From: an uncultured Pedobacter sp. | Lineage (GTDB): Bacteria; Bacteroidota; Bacteroidia; Sphingobacteriales; Sphingobacteriaceae | Assembly (NCBI RefSeq): GCF_946480185.1 | Contig: NZ_CAMLIG010000030.1 | Location: 1 to 50,667 of the forward strand | DNA length: 50,667 nucleotides | Direction: 5' to 3' | Part shown: piece by piece, positions 7,210-16,263 of the stretch | Position numbering within the stretch: the stretch's first letter is position 1 | How the letters are laid out: each line of letters starts with the position of its first letter | Made by a program: the position numbers and the translations under genes | Notes under the pieces: generated by a model | What the model was told of the DNA's origin: nothing | The model's input: only the letters and a program-made list of their open reading frames with translations | Database searches by the model: none

Positions 7210-9579
7210 TTAATACATAATTCTTAAACCTGCACCCCATCCATAATCGCTATCGTAATTACCGGAGATGCCTAAATTCTTCCCTAAAATATAGGTGGTA
7301 TTGATACGATATTCTTTATCTGTATTCCAGCTCCCCCCTAAACGTATTCTGTTGGAAACCGGAATATCCGAACGCCCAATTTCAAATCTGGCTTTTCCAT
7401 TTTGGCTAATCCTCACATCTGTTTGAATGAATAAGGGTAAGAGATACCTTAAACCCAAAAAAGCATTTTGTTTGTCATCTCTTAAAAATGCACCACCTTT
7501 AGTGTCGTTTTTAAATTCAGCACCTATATAACCTGAAAAATAAAAGCGGTTATCCAAATAGCGTTCTAACCTTGGTGTAACCTCGTACCTTCCGTCATAA
7601 CTAAAACGCCAATCAGCATTGAAGCTGTAACGAACGTTAGAAACGTTGGCCATTCCATAGTTAGCTTGGGACTGAATTGCAGTACTTGCCCAAAAGAATG
7701 GATGGTTTGATTCTCTCAAAATAGGATTGTTATCACGATACTGGGCAACTTCCGGTGTTATCGGTGAATTTTGATACCTTACGATCCTAGCCATCCCCGC
7801 ATTCATGTGATATAAAATATGGCAGTGGAAAAACCAGTCTTTTTCCTCATTGGCATCAAATTCTATGGTCACCGTTTTCATGGGCTCCACACTTACCGTA
7901 TGTTTTAATGGCGAATATTCTCCCTGAGCGTTGATAACCCTAAAAAAGTGTCCATGCAGGTGCATTGGATGCTCCATCATGGTGGTATTGTGCATCACAA
8001 ACCTTACTTTTTCACCTTTTTTGATAGCTAAAACATCCTGCTCTGAAAGGGTTTTGTTATTGATAGACCATACATACCTTAACATAGAACCTGTTAAGTA
8101 TAACTGGAAAGTCCTCAACGGCTGTTTGGAATCTATTTCTGTAGAGGCCTTTGCCCTTAACATATCATAGGTCAGGATTTTACCTTCCCCACCCAAACTA
8201 TTCATCATTGACCCCGGAACGGTCATTTTAACACCTCTTCCATCATCTTTCATCCCCATCATATCCATACCGCCCATATCCATTCCCTTCATTCCATCCA
8301 TCTTCATCTTAGAAGAATCCGACTTCATGTCCATGCCTTTCATGCCGTCCATTTGCATATTTCCCATATCAGTCTTCATATCATCAGACATGCCCATCTT
8401 CCCCTCCATTCCGTTGGTTGTTTCTTCCAGCATCCCAGCCATTTTAAGTTTGCTGTTTTTCACAGCACTCATCTGCATCCCTTTCATTCCCATCATCATC
8501 TGGCTCATGCTGTGCATAATTCTGAAATAGTTTAGTTTTGGAATATCTGGTGCTTTATGCAATGCCCCTGCGCCAAAGAAGGTAGAGACCTGCCCTGATA
8601 CATCATGAGGGGTGGCCCTAAACTCGTATTTGCCATCTTTAGGGATAGTGATCAGCACATCGTAAGTTTCTGCCACGCCCAGCAAAAGTTTATCAACTTT
8701 TATAGGCTTTACCTCCAATCCATCGGCAGCAATAACGGTCATCTGTCCGCCAGCAAACTGTACCCAGAAATAGGAAGAGGCAGAACCATCAATGATCCTT
8801 AACCTCACTGTTTCGCCAGCCTTGTATTCTTGTTGTTCAACGTTCTCTTTTCCATTGATGAAAAATTTATCATACTTGATATCGCTGATGTCCATCGCGG
8901 GCATCCGCATCCATTCCATCATCAGTTTATCACTTCCGTAACCTTTTGATATAGCTTCCCCATAACTCTGTACGGCTCCTTTTTTAATGGCGAAGTAATC
9001 ACTTCCTCGCTTTAACATTCTCAATACATTTTTAGGGTTTTGGTTGGTCCAGTCTGAAAGCACCATAACCTTATCAGGATATTGATCTATTTTATTGCCC
9101 TTATTTTGAGCCTCGATGACTATCGAACCAAATAATCCGGCTTGTTCTTGTAATTTGGTATGCGAATGGTACCAGTAAGTACCGGTTTGGCGTAAAGGGA
9201 ATATGAAATCGTGAGTTTGCCCCGGCATTATTGGCGCAGTTTCCAAATAGGGTACACCGTCGAATTTATTGGGTAGCAAAATGCCATGCCAGTGCATAGA
9301 GGTTTCATCCTTCATTTTGTTATGTACATGAATGATTGCCGTGTCGCCTTCGGTGAAGCGCAAAGTCGGTCCAGGTATTTGACCGTTAATGGCCTGGGCT
9401 TTTACAGTTTTTCCGGTGAAGTTTACTAAGGTATCTGTGATATATAGATCATAAATCACCTTTTTCCCAGGGAGAATGAGATGATCATCAGGTGTAGCAC
9501 TGTAGCTTTTGATATTTTTTTGTGCGAAAACCAGCTGGCTTAAAACTGTAATCAAAAGCAGTGCAATTAACTTCTTCAT
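7210..9579 (-). CDS. Multicopper oxidase fused to a CopB-like outer-membrane barrel
   Basis: A 789-residue secreted protein with a signal peptide ending about residue 19. Residues 30-590 form a CopA/PcoA-type multicopper oxidase. Copper ligands are visible as HWHG (96-99), HSH (138-140), HPMHLHGH (about 540) and HCHILYHMNAGM (about 585). A Met-rich insert (about 350-470, many GMKGMDM-type repeats) probably binds Cu(I). The last 150 residues resemble CopB/PcoB: alternating aromatic strands ending in a terminal Tyr, the usual outer-membrane barrel signature. The likely job is oxidation of Cu(I) to Cu(II) in the periplasm. It is one of two such fusions in the cluster. Confidence 0.88.
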   Translation of the reverse strand: MKKLIALLLITVLSQLVFAQKNIKSYSATPDDHLILPGKKVIYDLYITDTLVNFTGKTVKAQAINGQIPGPTLRFTEGDTAIIHVHNKMKDETSMHWHGILLPNKFDGVPYLETAPIMPGQTHDFIFPLRQTGTYWYHSHTKLQEQAGLFGSIVIEAQNKGNKIDQYPDKVMVLSDWTNQNPKNVLRMLKRGSDYFAIKKGAVQSYGEAISKGYGSDKLMMEWMRMPAMDISDIKYDKFFINGKENVEQQEYKAGETVRLRIIDGSASSYFWVQFAGGQMTVIAADGLEVKPIKVDKLLLGVAETYDVLITIPKDGKYEFRATPHDVSGQVSTFFGAGALHKAPDIPKLNYFRIMHSMSQMMMGMKGMQMSAVKNSKLKMAGMLEETTNGMEGKMGMSDDMKTDMGNMQMDGMKGMDMKSDSSKMKMDGMKGMDMGGMDMMGMKDDGRGVKMTVPGSMMNSLGGEGKILTYDMLRAKASTEIDSKQPLRTFQLYLTGSMLRYVWSINNKTLSEQDVLAIKKGEKVRFVMHNTTMMEHPMHLHGHFFRVINAQGEYSPLKHTVSVEPMKTVTIEFDANEEKDWFFHCHILYHMNAGMARIVRYQNSPITPEVAQYRDNNPILRESNHPFFWASTAIQSQANYGMANVSNVRYSFNADWRFSYDGRYEVTPRLERYLDNRFYFSGYIGAEFKNDTKGGAFLRDDKQNAFLGLRYLLPLFIQTDVRISQNGKARFEIGRSDIPVSNRIRLGGSWNTDKEYRINTTYILGKNLGISGNYDSDYGWGAGLRIMY

Positions 9580-9687
9580 AAGCGAATAAGTTTAATAGTT
9601 ATTATTGATTAAAAAATTTATTAAGGTAAATCCGATGTGTATCGGCTGAAATTTCATTCAAGAGCGGAATGATATGAAGGAGGAATG

Positions 9688-10125
9688 CTAATTCCTGAAA
9701 TTTTGTAACAGTACGTAAATATCAATTTTGGGGTTGATGTAAACGGGTTGTTTTAGGTGTGGACTGATTACATCAGTCAGTTTGAAATTGTGGTCAATGA
9801 GATATTGAAGACCCAAAAATTGGGTAGGTAAGAAAATCCAGGCATTCTTGGTCAACTGAGAATCCGCTTTCTCTATAATTTGATTATGATGGGGACTTTT
9901 TAAAGAATGATTCTTGCAACAGGTATCAACATTATCTAATGATGATTTACAGAAAGCTTGGTAATCCAATCTACTGTTTTCCATTCCACAATTTGCATCA
10001 GCCTCTGAAAATGAAAGTTTACTCAACTTACCTCCGCAAGTATGCATAAATAAATTCATCCCTGATGAAGTGTAGCAAATCATCAAGGATAAAAATAAAA
10101 CTGTTATTTTTTTTATGAATTTCAA
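9688..10125 (-). CDS. HYC_CC_PP-type small secreted protein
   Basis: A 145-residue protein with an N-terminal hydrophobic signal, then HTCGGK, a CC pair (DTCCKNH) and a C-terminal segment of the kind seen in the HYC_CC_PP family of Bacteroidota. It appears to start with TTG: this codon gives a good signal peptide (MKFIKKITVLFLSL) and follows AGGAA by nine bases, while the next ATG lies inside the hydrophobic stretch. Cys and His residues and the position between two copper oxidases suggest metal binding. Function unproven. Confidence 0.7.
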   Translation of the reverse strand: MKFIKKITVLFLSLMICYTSSGMNLFMHTCGGKLSKLSFSEADANCGMENSRLDYQAFCKSSLDNVDTCCKNHSLKSPHHNQIIEKADSQLTKNAWIFLPTQFLGLQYLIDHNFKLTDVISPHLKQPVYINPKIDIYVLLQNFRN

Positions 10126-10189
10126 CTAAATTTATTCCTGCTTTCTTAATAATTGTAACAATTATTAAGCCACTCTGAGGAAAATAAAT

Positions 10190-12913
10190 TTAGTAGGTGA
10201 AGGTTAATCCTCCTCCTAAACCCATGTCGCTATCGAAATGACTAGATATAGAAATATATTTACCAAGAATATATCTCAATCCGGCCGCATATTCCTTATC
10301 AGTATTTAACATAAAGTTGGCTCTCATTCGTTTGGAAACAGGAATATCCTCTCTACCCAACTGAAATCTTAACTTGCCATCGCCATCTATCCTGGCATCT
10401 GCTACCACCAACATAGGCAAAGTGTAGGCTAAACCAATCACGGCGGTTTTACGGTGTTCTTTGTTACTTACCTGTCCAAACATATTTCTGTAGTCGCTAC
10501 CGAAAATATTTTTCTCATCGGGGTTAAACTGTTTATAATGGTAATCGAAACCAATATATGGCAATAGCCACTGGTTTCTACCGATATACCTACCCAACAT
10601 GGTCTCACTCTCGTAGCCCATTTTAGCATCAGTACCCAAATGCCATAAAGTACTCAATTGCCATCTGGTGCTACCTAACATAAACTGACCATCTGTTCCG
10701 TTACTTTGCAAACTTGCACTTCCCATCAAATGTGGCATTTGATCGTCCCAGTTTAGTTTTCTCTGTGCCAATTTTGGATCAGGGATATCAGGGTTAGCTG
10801 GAGAGTTTTCGTAACTGAATACTCTGCCCATTCCGCTCATCATGTGGTAAAGGATGTGGCAATGGAAAAACCAATCGCCACTTTCAGTTGCGGCAAACTC
10901 TATAGTGTCACGCTCCATTGGCATAATATCCAGAACGTTCTTCATTGGTGCATATTCGCCTTCACCGTTGATTACCCTAAAATCATGACCATGTAGATGC
11001 ATCGGATGTCTCATCATGCTGTTATTGTATAGGATAATGCGCAGATTCTCGCCTTTCTTGATCAAAATCTTATCAGATTCTGAGATGGTTTTATTGTCTA
11101 ATGTCCATACATAACGGTTCATATTACCTGTTAAGTCAAACTTCAATTCTTTTAAAGGACCTTCGGGTAAAGTGGTTTTCTTTGGATCACGCAGCATGCT
11201 GTAATTTAGTGTGACTATATCAGCATTATCATCAGCCATGTTCATCCCAGACATGCTATTGTTATTTGGCATCTGCATATTAGACATTTGGTGTTGTTCA
11301 ATTGCTTTTTTGGATGGCTCGGCTCCAGTAATTTCGGGATACATGACTGTATTCATATCCATGATCTGGTTTTGCATATTCATCCCTTCCATTTGCACCA
11401 TATTGCCATTCATGTCCATCATTTCATTCATCATCTTCATCCCGGCAAAATATTTAAGCTTTGGCATTTTCTCCGCAGCCACTTTTTCTCCACGACCCAA
11501 CCATAGCGATGCGGATTTGGTACGGTCTTCTGGGGTTACCAAAAATTCGTAACTCTTGTTTTCGGGAACGGTTACAACCACATCATAAATTTCAGAAACG
11601 CCAATAATTAAACGGTCAACCTCTACGGGCTCTACATCATTTCCATCAGTGGCAACCACTGTGATTTTTCCTCCGGCATATTTGAGCCAAAAATAAGACG
11701 ATGCGCTTCCGTTGGCAATTCGCAACCTAACCTTTTCTCCAGATTTATATTGAGGCTGTTCGTTTTGATTTTTTCCGTTGATCAAAAAGGCATCATAATA
11801 GACGTCGCTCACATCCATGGCATTCATTCTTTTCCATTCGTTGTTCACCTTAGTTTTAAAATGTCCAGTTTTTATGGCCTCTGCATAGCTTTGGGTGGTT
11901 CCTTTTTGTATCGCAAACCAATCTGTTGCAGCATGTAAGCTTCTGTCTACCTCTTTGGGGTTCATGTTGGTCCAATCGCTCAGTACAATGGGTATGGTTG
12001 GGATGTCCCATTCTTTGCGGGCATTGATGATAAAAGAACCATAAAGTCCAATCTGCTCCTGCAAGCCTGAATGGCTATGGTACCAATGTGTGCCATGCTG
12101 GATGAGTGGAAATTTGTACTCATGCGTTTCTCCGGGTTTTATCGGCATTTGGGTCATATTTGGAACGCCATCATATCGGTTAGGTAAAAACAATCCATGC
12201 CAATGCAAAGAGGTTTCTTCCTTTAAATTGTTGTGGACATAAATCAGTGCGGTATCGCCTTCTGTAAAAGTTAAGGTGGGCATGGGGATTTGTCCGTTTA
12301 CCGCAATAGCCCTTTTTGACTTACCACCATAAGTTACCGTGGTATCCGCAACGTATAAATCATATCTTACAGTGCGTGGTGGAAATGGCGTGGTTTTGTA
12401 TTTAATAGTGCCTAAATTAGCCTTCGCTGTTTTTATGTTTTCTGCATTGCCACCCCCATCCATTTCCATTTGCATACCGCCCATATTCATCATGCTTTTT
12501 GAATGTTCGGTTTGATCATTCATGGGCATTTTCATATCGCTAGAATGAGTAGGCATTTTATCATCCGCTTTTTTCATCGGCATTTGCATCTTTTCCTTTG
12601 TGTCTGATGGCTTTGGCTTTTGCATATCCATGCCGTCCATTTTCATCCCCTTCATTTCAGGATCAGCCTTCTTCGCTGGCATTTTCATTTTTTCCTTTGG
12701 AGCTGGAGGAGTTACCTTTGGCTTTTCCACTACCAGTTTCATCCCGCACTTTGGGCAATTGCCGGGTTTTGTTGCGTGAATTTCTGGATGCATTGGGCAG
12801 GTATAGCTTACTTCCTTTTTTTGTATTTCGGTGGGTTTGGTATTCCCGCTTTGCTGTGCAAATGAGATCTGCACCATGCAAATCATCAGCAACAATATTA
12901 TTATCTTTTTCAT
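10190..12913 (-). CDS. Multicopper oxidase with N-terminal metal-binding domain and C-terminal CopB-like barrel
   Basis: A 907-residue paralogue of the oxidase at 7210-9579, with an extra front part. After the signal peptide (1-19) comes a short heavy-metal-binding domain, YTCPMHPEI…CPKCGMKL (about 37-60), like those in the P-type ATPase of this cluster. A Met/Lys/Pro-rich linker follows (about 65-160). The oxidase core carries HWHG (about 236), HSH, HPMHLHGHDF and HCHILYHMMSGM (about 684). A second Met-rich loop lies at about 470-560. The C-terminal 150 residues form a CopB-like barrel ending in Tyr. Two different oxidase-barrel fusions in one operon suggest division of labour or a duplication. 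It lies 5 bp after the haem-binding-domain gene. Confidence 0.88.
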   Translation of the reverse strand: MKKIIILLLMICMVQISFAQQSGNTKPTEIQKKEVSYTCPMHPEIHATKPGNCPKCGMKLVVEKPKVTPPAPKEKMKMPAKKADPEMKGMKMDGMDMQKPKPSDTKEKMQMPMKKADDKMPTHSSDMKMPMNDQTEHSKSMMNMGGMQMEMDGGGNAENIKTAKANLGTIKYKTTPFPPRTVRYDLYVADTTVTYGGKSKRAIAVNGQIPMPTLTFTEGDTALIYVHNNLKEETSLHWHGLFLPNRYDGVPNMTQMPIKPGETHEYKFPLIQHGTHWYHSHSGLQEQIGLYGSFIINARKEWDIPTIPIVLSDWTNMNPKEVDRSLHAATDWFAIQKGTTQSYAEAIKTGHFKTKVNNEWKRMNAMDVSDVYYDAFLINGKNQNEQPQYKSGEKVRLRIANGSASSYFWLKYAGGKITVVATDGNDVEPVEVDRLIIGVSEIYDVVVTVPENKSYEFLVTPEDRTKSASLWLGRGEKVAAEKMPKLKYFAGMKMMNEMMDMNGNMVQMEGMNMQNQIMDMNTVMYPEITGAEPSKKAIEQHQMSNMQMPNNNSMSGMNMADDNADIVTLNYSMLRDPKKTTLPEGPLKELKFDLTGNMNRYVWTLDNKTISESDKILIKKGENLRIILYNNSMMRHPMHLHGHDFRVINGEGEYAPMKNVLDIMPMERDTIEFAATESGDWFFHCHILYHMMSGMGRVFSYENSPANPDIPDPKLAQRKLNWDDQMPHLMGSASLQSNGTDGQFMLGSTRWQLSTLWHLGTDAKMGYESETMLGRYIGRNQWLLPYIGFDYHYKQFNPDEKNIFGSDYRNMFGQVSNKEHRKTAVIGLAYTLPMLVVADARIDGDGKLRFQLGREDIPVSKRMRANFMLNTDKEYAAGLRYILGKYISISSHFDSDMGLGGGLTFTY

Positions 12914-12918
12914 CTTTT

Positions 12919-13383
12919 TTAGTTCCTTAATTTCAAACTGTCTTTAATGGTACTGGCCCAATTTTTTAAGCTCATTTTATCGTCTTTCGAAAGGATAGCA
13001 TCTTTGTGTAGCAGCGTATAAGACGATAGCGGCATAGTGCCATCATCTATACTATTGACGATGGACTTCAATTTGCTCTGCTTTCTCCTGTTAGAATAGC
13101 TGCCAAATTCATCAAAATTAAGTTCAGTCTTCGCTTCTTTAATATGCGACGCCATCCACCAACCACCAGGTTGGATGTTTGCGTACCACGGATAACGAGT
13201 GTTGTTGCTATGGCAATCATAACAGGCAACACTCAATATCATCTGTACCTTTTTTGGCACCGGATATATTTTGGTGATTGAACTTTGATTAACCTGCCCG
13301 CTTTGATTACGGGCAGGTTGAATAAACTGAATAGCTATAGCAATAATGAACAGGATTAATAATATGATTTTAATCCGTTTCAT
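12919..13383 (-). CDS. Haem-binding-domain (CxxCH) membrane-anchored protein
   Basis: A 154-residue protein with one N-terminal membrane anchor. CYDCH (Cys54, Cys57, His58) is followed by NNTRYPWYANIQP and a tail typical of the 'haem-binding domain' family found in Bacteroidota. It would carry one c-type haem in the periplasm. The start at 13383 lies 7 bp past the stop of the DUF3347 gene, and the stop lies 5 bp before the next oxidase, so it is co-transcribed with them. An electron-transfer role with the oxidases is possible but inferred. Confidence 0.85.
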   Translation of the reverse strand: MKRIKIILLILFIIAIAIQFIQPARNQSGQVNQSSITKIYPVPKKVQMILSVACYDCHSNNTRYPWYANIQPGGWWMASHIKEAKTELNFDEFGSYSNRRKQSKLKSIVNSIDDGTMPLSSYTLLHKDAILSKDDKMSLKNWASTIKDSLKLRN

Positions 13384-13390
13384 ATTTTGT

Positions 13391-13951
13391 TTAGTTAAGT
13401 TCTTCTTTAACAGACCCACAGGTTGCCATAGACTTACCTAAATATGGATTGTGGATTTCTTTGGTCTCGCTCAACCAGTTAGCACCTTTGTTGTTGTTAT
13501 ACATTGGGCAGTTTGCATAATATAGTTTCTCGCCCGCTCCAGTAGCCTTCACTAACTCGTACACTTCTTGACTTAATGTTTCAAAATGTTCTCGTTGGTG
13601 TTCTATGTTTCCTACGTTAGCGCCTATATGTTCAGCATGTTCTCTCGCATCTGTTTGAATATCTGCAAACACTTTTGCTTGGTCTGCGGTTAAAGCTGAT
13701 TTATCAAAACCATCAAAAGCTTTTACCAGTTCATTACCTGCATCTCCTGCGCCTTTATCATCATCCTTTGCTAAAGCATTCTTCAGCTCTAAATAACCTG
13801 TTACGATACCTTTTACAGGGTTGTCGTTTGTTGCACCAGCTTCGTCCGTTGACATATCCGTTGTTTCAGATGTTTCTTGTTTTTTGCCGTCATTGTTACA
13901 GGCAGCAAAGAATATAGTTGATAATGCGATGCTAAAAATTAAAGTTTTCAT
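13391..13951 (-). CDS. DUF3347 lipoprotein
   Basis: A 186-residue lipoprotein: signal MKTLIFSIALSTIFFAAC with the lipobox cysteine at residue 18, then an acidic Ser/Thr/Asp-rich spacer and a DUF3347 domain. The family's C-terminal pattern is present: NCPM…WLSE…NPYLGKSMATCG. DUF3347 resembles the C-terminal domain of CusB-like proteins and accompanies copper or silver resistance in Bacteroidota; Met and Cys residues are candidate copper ligands. It is a paralogue of the next gene at 14114. Confidence 0.88.
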   Translation of the reverse strand: MKTLIFSIALSTIFFAACNNDGKKQETSETTDMSTDEAGATNDNPVKGIVTGYLELKNALAKDDDKGAGDAGNELVKAFDGFDKSALTADQAKVFADIQTDAREHAEHIGANVGNIEHQREHFETLSQEVYELVKATGAGEKLYYANCPMYNNNKGANWLSETKEIHNPYLGKSMATCGSVKEELN

Positions 13952-14079
13952 TTTGTATAATTTAAGATTTGAATTAAAAATTTGTTGACTATTTATCTAC
14001 AGCATTTTTTTATAAAAGAAACTTAAATATCTTTTTAAATACTGATTTAAAATTTATCATGACTGTGGGTAAATTGAAA

Positions 14080-14110
14080 ATTATCAGGGCGGAAAAAACG
14101 CCCTGATAAT
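14080..14110 (-). terminator. Terminator between the two DUF3347 genes
   Basis: Perfect 12-bp arms ATTATCAGGGCG / CGCCCTGATAAT with a 7-nt loop, four bases past the stop of the 14114 gene and followed on the minus strand by TTTTCAATTT. It should end or attenuate the transcript before the second DUF3347 gene, so the copper genes downstream may use their own promoter. Confidence 0.75.
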
Positions 14111-14113
14111 ACT

Positions 14114-14581
14114 CTATTTAATTGTCTCTACCACTTTTCCACAAGTGAGCATAGCACTGCCGTAATAGGGGTTTTTGATAGTTGCTGAACTACTAAGCCA
14201 ATTTGCTTTGACCATTGGACAATAAGTTAAATAAATAGGGTCATTACTTAATGAAGTAGTTTTTGCTAACTGTGTGAGATGTTCTGAAAATGCTTTAAAA
14301 TATTCTCTTTGCTTTTTGATGTCTTTTGATTGAGAAATGTTTTCTGCATCTTTCAATAACGCCGAGCGGATTTCGGAAGAAATAATTTTTGTTTCAGTGG
14401 CGGTAACTTCCTTATAGAAATTGCTTGCTGCAGTTGATGCTAATTCGGTATTGCCAGTTACCAGTGCATTTTTAACCGCATAATATTTATCTAATAATGG
14501 AGAGGTTTCATGAGTTAGGGCAAAAGTGCTTTTACCTATTATTGTTGCCATAAGTGCAACCATTAAGATTATCTTTTTCAT
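14114..14581 (-). CDS. DUF3347 domain protein, secreted
   Basis: A 155-residue protein with a cleavable signal (about 1-21, no lipobox) and one DUF3347 domain. The same C-terminal motif as its neighbour is present: YCPM…WLSS…NPYYGSAMLTCG. Probably a periplasmic copper-binding protein. The hairpin directly after its stop separates it from the other DUF3347 gene, so the two paralogues may be expressed at different levels. Confidence 0.85.
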   Translation of the reverse strand: MKKIILMVALMATIIGKSTFALTHETSPLLDKYYAVKNALVTGNTELASTAASNFYKEVTATETKIISSEIRSALLKDAENISQSKDIKKQREYFKAFSEHLTQLAKTTSLSNDPIYLTYCPMVKANWLSSSATIKNPYYGSAMLTCGKVVETIK

Positions 14582-14660
14582 TTTTTTGATTTTAATTTTA
14601 AAGTATAAGAATAAGGAGCGAACGAAAATTCGCTTTTAAGCCAATAATTAAAACCTTAAA

Positions 14661-15086
14661 TCAAATTTGAAAACTTTGGATAGCAACCCTTATATCTGGT
14701 ATGGGTGGATGATAGGTTAAGAAATAGAAATTACTATGCGCAATATTATCAGTAGTTTCTGAAACACTAAGGGAATCAAAGCCATAAAGTGCTACTGAAA
14801 CAAACAAAGGTTGAAAACTAAAATCTACTGTTAACGGTGTAAGCTTATTAACGGTAGCAAACTTAACTGCCTCGTCTTTACAGCAATTGTCTTTTTCTTT
14901 TTTAGAATGATGATGTGTATTTTCCTCCTTATGTGTATGCCCTGAAATAGCTTTTGCTTCGCTATGATGAGTGGTATTAAATTTCATATTCATCCCTAAA
15001 GAACAAGCAAAAATTACTACCGTATTCAAAAGGAATATGGTAAGCAGAAATGATGCTTTTAGCTTTATGGATAAACTACTTTTCAA
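14661..15086 (-). CDS. His-rich HYC_CC_PP-like small membrane protein
   Basis: A 141-residue protein with a hydrophobic N-terminal segment, a His-rich loop (HHSEAKAISGHTHKEE then HHH) and a CC pair (DNCCKDE). The C-terminus PPIPDIRVAIQSFQI is typical of small copper-associated proteins of Bacteroidota. The best start is TTG at 15086, as for the related gene at 9688; no ATG lies before the signal segment. It is the most upstream gene of the copper cluster. The His cluster suggests metal binding, and a sensing or storage role is only inferred. Confidence 0.7.
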   Translation of the reverse strand: MKSSLSIKLKASFLLTIFLLNTVVIFACSLGMNMKFNTTHHSEAKAISGHTHKEENTHHHSKKEKDNCCKDEAVKFATVNKLTPLTVDFSFQPLFVSVALYGFDSLSVSETTDNIAHSNFYFLTYHPPIPDIRVAIQSFQI

Positions 15087-15245
15087 TACCTATAAAATTA
15101 TTGGGTAAAGATATAACATCGTATGCAAACGTTTGTTATATAATTAAGAAAAAATGTTGCAAAATTCTAAGATATGTATCTCCATTTATCGTCTTAACAA
15201 AACTGTCTTGCAAGGCTTAAAAAAAGATGAGCTCTTTTTCGGCAG

Positions 15246-15548
15246 TCAATAAGGTATATACTTTATTACCCACTGCACACCAAAGCCCGCAATCACAGTT
15301 ACTAACAAACATACTGTCCATACTATTGAAATCTGTAAGGAATTTTTTTTAGGCACTTCTAATTCTTTTTTATTATACATAGGAGCAATGATGCGCAAAT
15401 AAACCGCAAGTGAGATAACACTGTTAATGATTGCAACAATTGCCAGCCAGGTATGCCCAACTTTTATTGCCAGGCTAAAGAGCAAAAATTTGCCGGCAAA
15501 ACCTGCCAGAGGTGGTATACCTACCAAAGAGAATAAGAAAATACTCAT
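15246..15548 (-). pseudogene. nuoN: 3' fragment of a NuoN-like gene (NADH dehydrogenase subunit N)
   Basis: The 100-residue product matches only the C-terminal end of NuoN: FSLVGIPPLAGFAGKF followed by two further membrane segments. NuoN normally has about 460 residues and 14 helices, so roughly three quarters is missing. Upstream of 15548 the sequence no longer resembles NuoN, so the break is abrupt. A solitary subunit fragment cannot form a pump. It looks like chromosomal debris at the joint between the copper and sulfur modules. Confidence 0.75.
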
Positions 15549-15870
15549 GACTCATCAGAGCCTAAAAAGATCCTCTATTCCTTACGTTATGAGGATTAGC
15601 TTTTATGGTATCAAGATTACAATTACATATTAGATTAGAGTAATTTTTAAAAGTTCACAAGCCATAAACCAGTCTTTACGTACCCTCCAACGCAAGTGCC
15701 GGGGAATTCTTGTGATTAAATAAGTGTATCAAAAGGGATAATAAAAAACTGCATCTAGGCTAAATGCAGTTGTAATTTCAAATATGCTATTGGATTAATT
15801 ATTTCTTATATAGAGGCAGAGTCTTTAATAGATGAGCTTTTTTTTCTTGAGTATTCATCACCTCAAGAAC
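15549..15870. other. Gene-free spacer with one hairpin
   Basis: No convincing gene on either strand. The only clear structure is an inverted repeat AACTGCAT / ATGCAGTT at 15747-15771, preceded by a run of A. It would act as a weak terminator for transcription coming from the sulfur-type genes on the minus strand. Confidence 0.4.
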
Positions 15871-16239
15871 CTAAATTTGATGGTCTTCTATATGTTGATC
15901 TTTCATTTTTAAAATATTTAAATGGATCAATCGCTGCTTAATAGGGCAATATGCTGTTAAAGCCGTTACCTCTAAATAAAATAGCCCCGCTATAAGAAAG
16001 GGTAAGGTACTGGTTCCATAATACCAGTCTATGGCTGATAAGAATGGTAACAACACCAATGATAAGCCCCTAGCTAAGCAAGCTCCACCACTTAAATTTT
16101 GTTTAGCATCTTTTGGGAAGAAAATAAATTTTCTTTTTGTTTGACTGATAATGATTTTCTTTTCCTCACTAAAACTACTGTTTTGAGCTTTAAAGGTTCT
16201 TGGTTTGTGATCTTTAAGATCTAAGATTAAAGTTTTCAT
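15871..16239 (-). CDS. Small membrane protein, DUF2892-like
   Basis: A 122-residue protein. A basic N-terminal half is followed by two membrane helices with the pattern NLSGGACLARGLSLVLLPF and TALTAYCPIKQRL, which recalls DUF2892/YgaP-type membrane domains (a conserved N…R… and a C-P near the end). Such domains are often linked to rhodanese or sulfur genes. It lies 24 bp after the YeiH-type exporter gene and is probably co-transcribed. Function unknown. Confidence 0.6.
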   Translation of the reverse strand: MKTLILDLKDHKPRTFKAQNSSFSEEKKIIISQTKRKFIFFPKDAKQNLSGGACLARGLSLVLLPFLSAIDWYYGTSTLPFLIAGLFYLEVTALTAYCPIKQRLIHLNILKMKDQHIEDHQI

Positions 16240-16263
16240 TTTTATGGCGTTTTAAATTTGTAG

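Noticed and set aside
8327..8535. His/Ile-rich plus-strand frames opposite the oxidase Met-rich region
   Set aside because: Repeated ATG-containing codons on the minus strand read as CAT (His) on the other strand. They are mirror images of the Met-rich insert, as are similar frames at 11211-11552 and 12598-12930.
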